NCBI RefSeq assembly: GCF_020622065.1 | Contig: NZ_JAHRYQ010000002.1 | Span: 803,905-867,904, forward strand | Direction: 5' to 3' | DNA: 64,000 nucleotides | Source: Geothrix sp. | GTDB taxonomy: Bacteria; Acidobacteriota; Holophagae; Holophagales; Holophagaceae | Part shown: piece after piece, positions 25,186 through 33,354 of the stretch | How positions within the stretch are numbered: position 1 is the stretch's first letter | Layout of the letters: every line of letters begins with the position of its first letter | Program-made: the position numbers and the translations under genes | The notes under the pieces: model-generated | Told to the model about the DNA's origin: nothing | Seen by the model: only the letters and a program-made list of their open reading frames with translations | Database searches by the model: none

Positions 25186-27864
25186 CTACTTGAAGTTCAT
25201 GTGCACGGCCTTGATGTCCGCGGTCTTGCCGGAGGCGTGGCAGATCATGCACTGCTCGGTCCGGACGGCCAGGAGGTCGCGGGTCTCGTTGATGGTGCCG
25301 CCGTTGCCGCGCATGTGAGCGACGGCAGGCTTGCTGTCATGGCAGGCCCAGCAGGCGGCGGTGATCGGCGAGGTGACCAGGGTCGTGAGGGTCGCGGGGG
25401 TGGTGACACCCGCGGCGGACACGGCGAAGGTGGTGCCGTAGTTGCCCCAGCCGACATAGGGGGAGTAGTAGTTGCCGAAGGCCTCGTTGCCAGTGGTGAC
25501 CACAGGCAGGGTGGAACCGGCAGGGAGCACCGTTCCGTCCACAGCCTTCTTGTAATCGCCATAGGCGGTCGTGGAGGCCAGGAGGTTCGGGAGGGCCGCA
25601 GCAGAGCCGCTGGCGGTGAAGTCATAGGTGCCGGACACATGGCAGGCTTCGCAGTTGTTCAGGATGGCCGGGTAGGTCGGCTTCCAGAACTGGGCGACAT
25701 CCGCGTGCCAGGAGAACTTGTTCTCGCGCACGGAAGAGGCGTGCAGGGCATGGATGGCATCCTTCGCATTCACGCTCCAGCCATTGTTGGCCCGGTTGAC
25801 GGAGTGGCAGAAGGTGCAGCTGTAGGCATCGTTCCGCTCACCAGCGTGGTAGGCCGAGGCGGTGAAGACGCCCAGGGCCACATGGCACTCGTTGCACTTC
25901 GCGTTGGTGACGATGGTGCGGCGAGCGGCCTGCGCGGCGAAGCCGGTGGGCAGGGTCCCGCTGACGAGCTTGGTGACATTGGGGGGAGGAACGCTCAGGC
26001 CACCCATCATCGTGGTCGTGTCGTAGGCGTAGCCCGGGACATTGGTCTGGGTGATGGACTGGCTGTTCTTGTTGTAGGTGTAGCCGATGCCGCCGGTGAT
26101 CATGGTGGCGGTGGTGGGGACCTTCACACCCGTGAGGGTGATCTTGTAGTAGCCGGAGCTGTCAGGCCCGGTCATGGTGCCCGCAGCGGCGCCGGTGGCG
26201 GTGCCGTTCCAGATCTTCTTGATGTAGCCGCTGGCAGTGGCATTCCAGTCGGCGGGGGTGGCCACGCCATCCTGGGGCACCGCGTAGGCCAGGTAGACAC
26301 TGGGGCCGCCCACGAAGTTGTCCCACATCTCGGTCTTGGTGGCGCTGGCGACATTGAAGTCAACGCGGGCGCCGTCCTGGAGGAAGCGGAATTCGAAGAC
26401 GGGCTGCGAGCTGGCGTTCAGGGTCACGCTCTTGAGATCCCAAGTGACCTTGATGGCGCCGGCGGGCAGGTTGTTGGTGTAGGCGGCCAGGGCCGAGCCG
26501 TTGGTGTAGCCACCGGTGGCGAAAGCCGGGTTCGGCGGAGCCACGGGGATGTGGTTCAGCTTGATGCCGGCGGCACCATGGCAGGAAGAGCAGTTCACAT
26601 CGGAGGTGGCAGCACCGCCCGCGTGGTTGGCGCCGGTCGCCCAGTCAATCTTGTCGTGGCAGGCGCCGCAGGCCATGCGGCTGGGCTTGGTGTTCCAGTT
26701 GTCGCCCTGGGGCGTGGCAGCGATGGAAGCCGTGTGGCACATCGCGCAGTTGCGCAGGTCCTGGGGATAGGTGGTTTCGTTGAACGGGATGCCGGCATAG
26801 TTGTAGCCGTCCTTGCTCAGCTCTTCACCGGCATGGAGACGGTGGATGAAGGCGGGGAAATCGCCCACGGCCAGGCCGTTGATCTTGCTGGTGCTGCCGG
26901 AGTAGCCCGTGGCGGTCTTGGTGGCTTCGGCATTGCCGTACTTGCGCTGGTCGGTGTGGCAGACCACGCAGTATTCGGCACTGATGCGGCTGCTGCCGTG
27001 GAAGCCGTTGAACTTGGTGTGGCAGCGGTTGCAGGAAGCCGTGTCCACGATGTTGCGCTGCTCGTCCGTGGCCGCGACAGCCTTGCCGGTGGCAGGGATG
27101 AAGTCGTACCACATGTTGGCCGGGGTCTTGACGGTGACGCCGGCGATCCCGGAGTTGGTGGCATCGGGGGTGTTGGTGCTGGTGCCACGGGCGTTGCCGC
27201 TGATCTGCAGGGCAATGCGGTGGGTCAGGGCCGGCTGGTAGGTCACATCGCCCAGGTCAGCCTTGAGGTTGTTGCCAGTGTAGGTGGCGGCATCCAGGAC
27301 GCCCTGGGCGGCCGTGATGTCGCGGTAGAAGGTGTACTTGTAGGAACCGTCGCCGTTGTCGACCAGGGTGCCCGCGTTGTCGGTGGTGGGCTTGGCGGGG
27401 GCCGTGGCGGTGGTGGTGTTCGGCATCGAGGTCACGATGTAGCTGACCCACTTGCTGGGGCTGCCGTTCGTGCCGGGCACCAGCTTCGCGATGGCGAAGG
27501 ACATGTTGGCGTAGCTGGGAACCAGGGCGTTGGAGGCCTTGGTGGTGAAGCCGAGGCCCACCACGGGGGTGCCGGTGCCGTTGGTCACGGTGAAGTTCAC
27601 CACGGGCTTGCCGTTGGTCACGGTGGCGCTGGTGATGGTGCCCTTCAGGGTGAGGTCGCCCCACTGATCGGGGGTCATCTGGGCGGCGTTCACGGTGATG
27701 GTGGCGTTGGTGCCATTGGTCCCGTTGGTGCCGTTGGTGCCATTGGTGCCGTTGGTGCCGTTCAGACCGTTCTGACCGGCCTTCCCGTTACACCCGATCA
27801 GCACCAGGGCGACCGCTGCGGTGGCGATGAGCCCGCAGAGCTGTTTGAGAGGTGGTTGCTTCAT
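25186..27864 (-). CDS. OmcA/MtrC-family decaheme c-type cytochrome lipoprotein (paralogue 3)
   Basis: An 892-residue protein with ten CxxCH motifs (CNRCH, CVVCH, CAMCH, CGACH, CSSCH, then CNECH, CTFCH, CEACH, CWACH, CMICH). It has lipobox LIGC at Cys25 and nine Gly-X-Y triplets. It is a close paralogue of the protein at 22011 and a more distant one of that at 18237. It is the nearest of the three to the porin and small cytochrome genes, with 180 bases between, so it may belong to the same outer-membrane conduit. GGAG precedes the ATG. No clear Crp-like site was found directly upstream. Confidence 0.95.
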   Translation of the reverse strand: MKQPPLKQLCGLIATAAVALVLIGCNGKAGQNGLNGTNGTNGTNGTNGTNGTNATITVNAAQMTPDQWGDLTLKGTITSATVTNGKPVVNFTVTNGTGTPVVGLGFTTKASNALVPSYANMSFAIAKLVPGTNGSPSKWVSYIVTSMPNTTTATAPAKPTTDNAGTLVDNGDGSYKYTFYRDITAAQGVLDAATYTGNNLKADLGDVTYQPALTHRIALQISGNARGTSTNTPDATNSGIAGVTVKTPANMWYDFIPATGKAVAATDEQRNIVDTASCNRCHTKFNGFHGSSRISAEYCVVCHTDQRKYGNAEATKTATGYSGSTSKINGLAVGDFPAFIHRLHAGEELSKDGYNYAGIPFNETTYPQDLRNCAMCHTASIAATPQGDNWNTKPSRMACGACHDKIDWATGANHAGGAATSDVNCSSCHGAAGIKLNHIPVAPPNPAFATGGYTNGSALAAYTNNLPAGAIKVTWDLKSVTLNASSQPVFEFRFLQDGARVDFNVASATKTEMWDNFVGGPSVYLAYAVPQDGVATPADWNATASGYIKKIWNGTATGAAAGTMTGPDSSGYYKITLTGVKVPTTATMITGGIGYTYNKNSQSITQTNVPGYAYDTTTMMGGLSVPPPNVTKLVSGTLPTGFAAQAARRTIVTNAKCNECHVALGVFTASAYHAGERNDAYSCTFCHSVNRANNGWSVNAKDAIHALHASSVRENKFSWHADVAQFWKPTYPAILNNCEACHVSGTYDFTASGSAAALPNLLASTTAYGDYKKAVDGTVLPAGSTLPVVTTGNEAFGNYYSPYVGWGNYGTTFAVSAAGVTTPATLTTLVTSPITAACWACHDSKPAVAHMRGNGGTINETRDLLAVRTEQCMICHASGKTADIKAVHMNFK
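27706..27786 (-). repeat. Collagen-like Gly-X-Y repeat region in decaheme paralogue 3
   Basis: Nine Gly-X-Y triplets directly after the lipidated cysteine, the last six GTN. Confidence 0.85.
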
Positions 27865-28043
27865 GGTTCTTTTCTCCGTTGTGAGTGGGTGGAACTATTC
27901 GTAAAAAGGGGCTAACAAAAGCAGTGACGACTAAAAAAGCGGATAAGGGAGGTCCCCTGGGGTCAACTCGGCCATGAACCTCCTTCTACATCAGTAGTTT
28001 CGATGCAATCACGGGCCTGCCCCGAAAGGCTGGGACGAGGGCT

Positions 28044-28679
28044 CTAGTTGACGGTCCGACCGTGGCACATGGTGGCGTTGAAGCAGCCGGGGGCGGTTCC
28101 CGCCGGAGCGGGCGTCGCGGGCTTCAGCACCGAGTTGGCGCCGTTGGCGTGGCACTTGAAGCATTCCGGCGCGTTGGCCACATTGGTGTTCACATGGCTG
28201 GGCGTCGCCAGGGTGGCGCCGAGCCAGGGCCGGTCAGGATGCGGCGCCTTGGTGTGGCAGCTCTTGCAGGAGGTGGTGAGGCCATTGTCGTAGGTCGACC
28301 CGTGGCACTTGGCGCAGTGGGCGAAGCCCGCCATGGCCGTGGGATCGGTGCTCGGCGCCAGCTGGGCGCCGAGGCGGCCGTGCTGGGCGGGGTCGGCCCA
28401 ACCCGCGGGATGGTTGATGCCCTTGGGGTGGCAGGTGAAGCAGCTCACCTTGGAGATGCCGCCCGCCGCCGCCGGGTCCGAGGTGGAGCCGTGGCAGGTG
28501 CGGCACTGGTCCGGCGTCTTCACATACTCAGCCCAGTGGATCTGGATCCAACCGGCCTGGTGCTCGGCCTTGGTCGGGCTCAGCTGGGTCGCCGGACCGG
28601 CGGTCCCGCTGCATCCCCAGGCAAGGAGGGCGAGGGCCACTGCAAAACAGCTTCCCATCACCAGCTTAGCTCTGTTCAT
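28044..28679 (-). CDS. Multiheme c-type cytochrome lipoprotein, five CxxCH plus one CX5CH
   Basis: A 211-residue lipoprotein (LLAWGC, Cys23) with five CxxCH sites (CRTCH, CFTCH, CAKCH, CKSCH, CFKCH). A sixth candidate at the extreme C-terminus has wider spacing, CFNATMCH (Cys199 to Cys205, His206). The ATG at 28679 is chosen for its AGGGG site and lipoprotein signal; a TTG 15 bases upstream is less likely. The gene follows the pentaheme lipoprotein with a 30-base gap, so it is probably in an operon with the porin. It may be the heme subunit inside or beside the outer-membrane barrel. Confidence 0.88.
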   Translation of the reverse strand: MNRAKLVMGSCFAVALALLAWGCSGTAGPATQLSPTKAEHQAGWIQIHWAEYVKTPDQCRTCHGSTSDPAAAGGISKVSCFTCHPKGINHPAGWADPAQHGRLGAQLAPSTDPTAMAGFAHCAKCHGSTYDNGLTTSCKSCHTKAPHPDRPWLGATLATPSHVNTNVANAPECFKCHANGANSVLKPATPAPAGTAPGCFNATMCHGRTVN

Positions 28680-28709
28680 GGTGTTCCCCTTCAAGGCTTA
28701 AACGGATGC

Positions 28710-29183
28710 CTACCGGTGACAAGCCTTGCACTTGTCGTTGTTGGCTCGGCCGTGGCAGGTGTAGCAGCTGGATGGATCCATCTTGCCTTCCAGGCGGTGG
28801 AGGGTCATGAAGTCGCCGCGGTGCGGCGTGTCGCGGTCCGGGCGGTCGCTCAGCCGGATCGAGGGCTTCATGGGCACCTTGCCGCCGTGGCAGTCGGTGC
28901 AGAAGGACTGGGCGTGGCAGGAAGCGCAGGTGTTCGCATCCTGGTTGGCCTGGAAGCGGTGGTCCTTCACGAAATTGGCGGTGTGGTCGAAGGAGGCGTA
29001 GGGCTTGAGGGCGCCCTTGGCCACATCGGTGCTGTGGCACTCGGAGCACATGGGGCGGCCGGCGCTCAGCTCCTGCGGATGGGAGGGGGCGTAGCTCGTC
29101 TCAGGCGAGATGAGGCTGCAGGCCATGAGGAACCCGAGGCCCAGCGCCACGCCGATGAACTTGAAGACCGTATTCCGGGCCAT
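28710..29183 (-). CDS. Pentaheme c-type cytochrome lipoprotein
   Basis: A 157-residue protein with lipobox FLMAC (Cys22) and five CxxCH motifs (CSECH, CASCH, CTDCH, CYTCH, CKACH). Several additional His residues (DHTANF, DHRFQ, TPHRGDF, TLHR) can serve as distal heme ligands. The GGGAGG site lies inside the end of the porin gene, whose TAA stop overlaps this ATG by one base, which suggests translational coupling. The predicted role is a heme wire associated with the porin, carrying electrons across the outer membrane. Confidence 0.9.
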   Translation of the reverse strand: MARNTVFKFIGVALGLGFLMACSLISPETSYAPSHPQELSAGRPMCSECHSTDVAKGALKPYASFDHTANFVKDHRFQANQDANTCASCHAQSFCTDCHGGKVPMKPSIRLSDRPDRDTPHRGDFMTLHRLEGKMDPSSCYTCHGRANNDKCKACHR

Positions 29184-30571
29184 TAGCGACCTCCCTTCTT
29201 AGCAAAGCCGAACCGATACTCGGCCCGCAGCAATCCCCGGGTTTCATGCTTGGCCACGGGGTTGGTGCCATAGCTGACATCGCCGGACATCTTCAGGTTC
29301 GTGGTCGCCTGGAAGCCGAGCGAGGCGACCGCTTCATAGACATTCTTCATGCCTGCCAGGTACGGATTGCCGCTGTCGTAGCGCTGCAGGATGCCGTCCA
29401 GGCTCGCGGAGAACTTGCCCTTGACGGTCATCATCCAGGCGCGGGCCTCCTTGTGGGAGAGGCTGCGGTAGGGCGTGGCGGGATCCACGAACTTCGTGTT
29501 CGCGGCGTTCACCCAGTGGCCGCCGACGCCGGCCTGGAAGGTCTTCTCGCTGGAAGCCCAGCGGATCTCGCCGCCGGCCCGGTTCACATCGCCGAAGCTC
29601 TCCCGGTGCATGTGGCGGTAGTCGGCCACGATCTGCACCGTCGAGGGCGCGTTCCAGGTGATGCTGCCGCCGAAGCCGCGGAACATGTCCTTCTCGTCCT
29701 GACGGAAGAGGGAGGGCAGGTTCGTCCCGGCGAAGTAGGCGAAGAAGTTCCGTTCTGCGAAGTTCCCGGACAGGACGAACTGGCCGCCCAGCTTCAGGCT
29801 GGCGGTGTAGTCGTGCTCGGCGATCTTGTTGCGGTCCGGGGCACCGGGCGCCGCGGGGGCGTGGTCGGCGAGGTCAAACACCGTCCGGCCGCGGACATCG
29901 AAGATCGTGGCCGGCGTGATCAGGACATCGACGCCCAGCTGCTTGCGGGTGTAGTCGATGGGGGAGGGGATGTCGAGGTCCTTGGCGGCCTTCGTCCCGT
30001 CCTGGAGGAAGGAGACGCCGATCTCGCCGACCTTGGGCAGGCGCCAGCCGAGGCGCGTACCGAAGATGGCATCCCGCTGGAACTCGTAATCCGTCTGGTT
30101 CCGGGGATCCACCGTCTTGTAGTAGACGGGGCGACCACCGAAGGCCGACACGGAGAACCCGCCCCGCAGGTCGGTCCGGACACTGACGCCGTCGATCTGC
30201 TCGAAGCCGGTGCTCTGGTTGACCGTCATCCGGCCCGCCTTGATCTCGGCGTTGGCCCGGTCGAACCGGTACTGCAGGTAGCCGTAGTTCAGGTAGCCGC
30301 CCGACTTCCCTTCCAGCGTGGAGGCGTCGGACAGATCCGTCCGGCCCCAGCCGAAGAGGTGCAGCGACAGGTTGTCGGTGCCCAGCTTGGTGGCGTCGAT
30401 CCCGAGGTACTGGGTCGCGGGGGTGAAGGTGGCCTTGTCGAAGCCGGGGGTGTCCTGCTTCCACATCTGGGCCATGGTGGTGCCGTAGAGGCTGACCTCC
30501 TGGCCCCACGCGGTGGCCGCGGTGGCAGACATCAGTGTGGCAAGGAGGACCACATGGTTGCGTCGCTTCAT
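29183..30571 (-). CDS. Outer-membrane beta-barrel porin of a porin-cytochrome conduit
   Basis: A 462-residue exported protein with signal peptide MKRRNHVVLLATLMSATAATAWGQ. Alternating aromatic/polar strands follow throughout (EVSLYGTTMAQMW, GYLQYRFDRANAEIKAGRM, ARAWMMTVKGKFSASLDGILQRY), with a C-terminal beta-signal-like YRFGF shortly before the end. ATG 30571 is chosen for GAGG at good spacing. It heads a cluster with pentaheme, multiheme and decaheme lipoproteins, matching Geobacter-type porin-cytochrome (Pcc) gene layouts. No clear sequence similarity to MtrB or OmbB could be judged by eye. Confidence 0.82.
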   Translation of the reverse strand: MKRRNHVVLLATLMSATAATAWGQEVSLYGTTMAQMWKQDTPGFDKATFTPATQYLGIDATKLGTDNLSLHLFGWGRTDLSDASTLEGKSGGYLNYGYLQYRFDRANAEIKAGRMTVNQSTGFEQIDGVSVRTDLRGGFSVSAFGGRPVYYKTVDPRNQTDYEFQRDAIFGTRLGWRLPKVGEIGVSFLQDGTKAAKDLDIPSPIDYTRKQLGVDVLITPATIFDVRGRTVFDLADHAPAAPGAPDRNKIAEHDYTASLKLGGQFVLSGNFAERNFFAYFAGTNLPSLFRQDEKDMFRGFGGSITWNAPSTVQIVADYRHMHRESFGDVNRAGGEIRWASSEKTFQAGVGGHWVNAANTKFVDPATPYRSLSHKEARAWMMTVKGKFSASLDGILQRYDSGNPYLAGMKNVYEAVASLGFQATTNLKMSGDVSYGTNPVAKHETRGLLRAEYRFGFAKKGGR

Positions 30572-31110
30572 GATTCGCCTCATCTCGCAGTGCGCGGTGG
30601 GTTGGCCGTTCTAGACGAATGATCCCTGGGGGCGGTGGCCGGATCCCTCGTGACAGTTTCGTGAGTCATGCGGGACCTCCTTGGGCTGGACGAGGGACAT
30701 CGAGTGCTAAGCCGATGTTCGTATCAGCAACGACACTAGGCCTGAACTCAGCCGACCTCAAGAGTGCAAATGCACTTTTCTTTCTTAATCAAATAGTTCT
30801 ATAGAATGTTTTAAACATGGAACCATGACACTTTGACTGCATTCATAAAAATTAATATTAAATGAATTAGCACTTTTGAAATCTCAAAAAATCCTGTTTT
30901 AAAACCCTCCCGGATCTCATCAAAACCTGTCCCAACGGACAAAGTTGTGACCGGGGGCACTGGGAAAGGTTCCCGGATTTCTCACCGGAGTTACGACCGC
31001 CCCGGACCGCTGTGATGCCGGGCACAGCCCGGGCCCCGGGTGCCGCCGTGTGACCCTAGGCACTGTCGGCGCTGAACATACTTCCCACTTGGAAAAGGTT
31101 GGAGGATTTC
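30572..31110. other. 539-bp divergent regulatory region between the porin and iorA
   Basis: No gene is seen. About 30740-30910 is strikingly AT-rich for this genome and probably holds the porin promoter. The iorA-proximal half is GC-rich and contains three Crp-like sites (30946-30961, 31011-31026, 31049-31064). Confidence 0.65.
30946..31064 (+). promoter_or_regulatory. Array of three Crp-like sites upstream of iorA
   Basis: TGTGACCGGGGGCACT (30946-30961), TGTGATGCCGGGCACA (31011-31026) and TGTGACCCTAGGCACT (31049-31064) all have the form TGTGA-N6-GCAC. The last ends 46 bases before the iorA ATG, close to where RNA polymerase would bind. Confidence 0.5.
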
Positions 31111-32757
31111 ATGGCAGATAGCACCCTGGCGCTGGGCGTGGAGGCGGTCGGTTGCGCCGCCTTCGATGCCGGCATCAAGGGCGCGTTCGGGTACCCGGGC
31201 ACGCCATCCACGGAAGGCTTCGAGTTCGTCGAGGCCCTCATCCACCAGGCCGGCGATGGCCGGGCGGCCCAGTGGGCCGCCAATGAGAAGGTCGCCTACG
31301 ACCTGGGCATGGGCATGAGCTACGCCGGCCACCGCACGCTGGTGACCATGAAGCATGTGGGCCTGAATGTGGCCCTGGATGCCTACGCCAACTCGGCGCT
31401 CACCGGCGTCCGCGGCGGACTCGTGCTGCTGGTGGCAGACGACCCGGGCATGCACAGCAGCCAGAACGAGCAGGACAGTCGCCGCCTGGCGGAATTTGCC
31501 TGGCTGCCCTGCCTGGAACCCAGCACCGTGCAGGAATGCTACGACCTCACCTTCCGGGCCTTTGAACTGTCCGAGACCCTCCAGGTGCCCGTGATGCTGC
31601 GCATCGTGACCCGCCTGGCCCATTGCCGGGCGGCTCTGGTCCGTCGCGAGACCCTGGCCCCCACCGGCCTGGGTGTCGCCCCGAAGGCCTCCATCCAGGA
31701 CTGGGTGCTCATTCCCGCCAACGCCCGGCGGCGTTATGTGGATCTGCTGGCCAAGCAGCCGCGCCTGAAGGCCGAGGCCGCCACCCTCAACCACCTGGTC
31801 CCCGGAACCGGACGCCGGGGCGTGGCCCTGGCCGGCATGGGCCGGGCCTATTTCGGTCAATTGGCCCTGGAGCACCCGGCCCTGGCCGCCCTGCCCCGCC
31901 TGGAGATCGCCGCCTACCCCGTGGACCCGGCCCTGGAGCAGGCCTTCCTGGCCCAGGTGGATGAGGTCGTGGTCTTTGAAGAGGACTACCCGGTGATCGA
32001 GGAGCGTCTCGGCCTCCGCGGCACGGCCAAGGTCCACGGACGCCTTGACGGGGCCCTCCCCCGCACGGGCGAGCTGTCCCCGCGCCTCCTGAAGGACGCC
32101 CTCGGGCTCAAGCTGCCCGATGGGAAGGCCGCCGCCCGCCTGGACCTGCCCATCCGCGCACCGCGCTTCTGCGACGGCTGCGGCCATGTGGACGCCTACG
32201 AAGCCATGCAGGAGGCCCTCGCCAAGGTCGGCGCCCCCGAGGCCCGCGTCTTCGGCGACATCGGCTGCTACACCCTGGCGGCCCAGGAACCCATGGCCGC
32301 CATCCATGCCGTGGTCGAGATGGGCGCCAGCATCAGCATGGCCGTGGGCGCGGCCCTGGCCGGCGAAACGCCCTCCGTGGCCGTCATCGGCGACTCTACC
32401 TTCGGCCATAGCGGCCTGCCCGCCCTGCTGACCGCCGCCGACGCCGGCGTGAATGTCACGGTGGTCATCCTCGACAACCGCGTGGTGGGCATGACCGGTC
32501 AGCAGCCGAGTCAGGCCCTCGATCAGGTCGAGCGCATGGTGCTGGGCATGGGCATCCCCGAAGCCCAGGTCCAGGTGCTCCTGCCCGTGCCCAAGCAGCA
32601 CGAAGCCAATGTGGCGGCCATGGAGGCCGCGCTGCGGCATCCCGGCCCCTCGGTGGTGGTGTTCCGCCGGGAGTGCATCCAGTCCATCCGCCGCGGCGTC
32701 CTGAAGGACCACGACCGTCAGGAACGCGAGCGTTGCGTCAGCGAGGCCTGCTCATGA
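31111..32757 (+). CDS. iorA: Indolepyruvate ferredoxin oxidoreductase alpha subunit, without ferredoxin domain
   Basis: A 548-residue TPP enzyme that oxidatively decarboxylates aryl-pyruvates (from Trp, Phe, Tyr) to aryl-acetyl-CoA with ferredoxin reduction. The N-terminal domain contains AFGYPGTPSTEGFEFVE and the middle VADDPGMHSSQNEQDSR. The TPP domain contains FCDGCGHVDAYEAM, GDIGCYTL and GDSTFGHSGLPALL...ILDN. The usual C-terminal two-cluster ferredoxin domain of IorA is absent; the protein ends soon after FRRECIQSIRRG. GGAGG precedes the ATG. The stop overlaps the iorB start (ATGA). Confidence 0.9.
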   Translation: MADSTLALGVEAVGCAAFDAGIKGAFGYPGTPSTEGFEFVEALIHQAGDGRAAQWAANEKVAYDLGMGMSYAGHRTLVTMKHVGLNVALDAYANSALTGVRGGLVLLVADDPGMHSSQNEQDSRRLAEFAWLPCLEPSTVQECYDLTFRAFELSETLQVPVMLRIVTRLAHCRAALVRRETLAPTGLGVAPKASIQDWVLIPANARRRYVDLLAKQPRLKAEAATLNHLVPGTGRRGVALAGMGRAYFGQLALEHPALAALPRLEIAAYPVDPALEQAFLAQVDEVVVFEEDYPVIEERLGLRGTAKVHGRLDGALPRTGELSPRLLKDALGLKLPDGKAAARLDLPIRAPRFCDGCGHVDAYEAMQEALAKVGAPEARVFGDIGCYTLAAQEPMAAIHAVVEMGASISMAVGAALAGETPSVAVIGDSTFGHSGLPALLTAADAGVNVTVVILDNRVVGMTGQQPSQALDQVERMVLGMGIPEAQVQVLLPVPKQHEANVAAMEAALRHPGPSVVVFRRECIQSIRRGVLKDHDRQERERCVSEACS

Positions 32758-33353
32758 ACGCGTCCCGCATCCACGGCATCGTCCTGTCCGGCGTCGGGGG
32801 CCAGGGCGTGCTCTCCCTCGCCCAGATCCTGCTGGAGGCCCTGCGGCGCAGCGGCCTCCATGCCCTCCAGTCCGAGATCCACGGCATGAGCCAGCGGGGC
32901 GGCAGCGTGCACGCCCAGGTCTGCTACGCCGAAGGCCCCCTCAGCTCGCCCATCATCGACGAGGGCTGTGCCGATCTCCTGATCGCCCTCGAGCCCCTGG
33001 AAGCCCTGCGGTATGTGTCCATGCTGCGCGTGAGCGGCGCCCTCGTGGTGTCCGAGGAGCCTCAGACCGACATGGAGGGCTATCCTCCGCTGGACGACAT
33101 CTACGCAGCCCTCAAGGCCGTGCCCGGCGCCCACCTGGTGGATACGGAAGACCTCGCCCGGCGCCTGAACCACCGCCAGGCCGGCGGCATGGTCCTGCTG
33201 GGCATGGCCTCGCGCTTCCTGCCCGTGAATGACGGCATCTGGCGCGAAGTCATCACCCAGCGCTTCGAGTCCAAGGGCGCGCGCGTGACCGAGAAGAACC
33301 TCGAAGCCTTCGAAGCCGGACGGGGCCTGATCAAGGAACCGGTGGGAGTCTGA
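32754..33353 (+). CDS. iorB: Indolepyruvate ferredoxin oxidoreductase beta subunit
   Basis: A 199-residue gamma-type 2-oxoacid oxidoreductase subunit. The start GIVLSGVGGQGVLSLAQILLEA and the segment SEIHGMSQRGGSVHAQV are characteristic of IorB. The start codon overlaps the iorA stop, so translational coupling is likely. Together with IorA it forms the aryl-pyruvate oxidoreductase. The next gene can convert the acyl-CoA product to acid with ATP formation. Confidence 0.93.
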   Translation: MNASRIHGIVLSGVGGQGVLSLAQILLEALRRSGLHALQSEIHGMSQRGGSVHAQVCYAEGPLSSPIIDEGCADLLIALEPLEALRYVSMLRVSGALVVSEEPQTDMEGYPPLDDIYAALKAVPGAHLVDTEDLARRLNHRQAGGMVLLGMASRFLPVNDGIWREVITQRFESKGARVTEKNLEAFEAGRGLIKEPVGV

Positions 33354-33354
33354 C

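Noticed and set aside
18237-30571. Search for a cyclic-di-GMP (GEMM) riboswitch before the cytochrome genes
   Set aside because: GEMM elements control some Geobacter cytochromes, but none of the expected conserved segments was found in these upstream regions.
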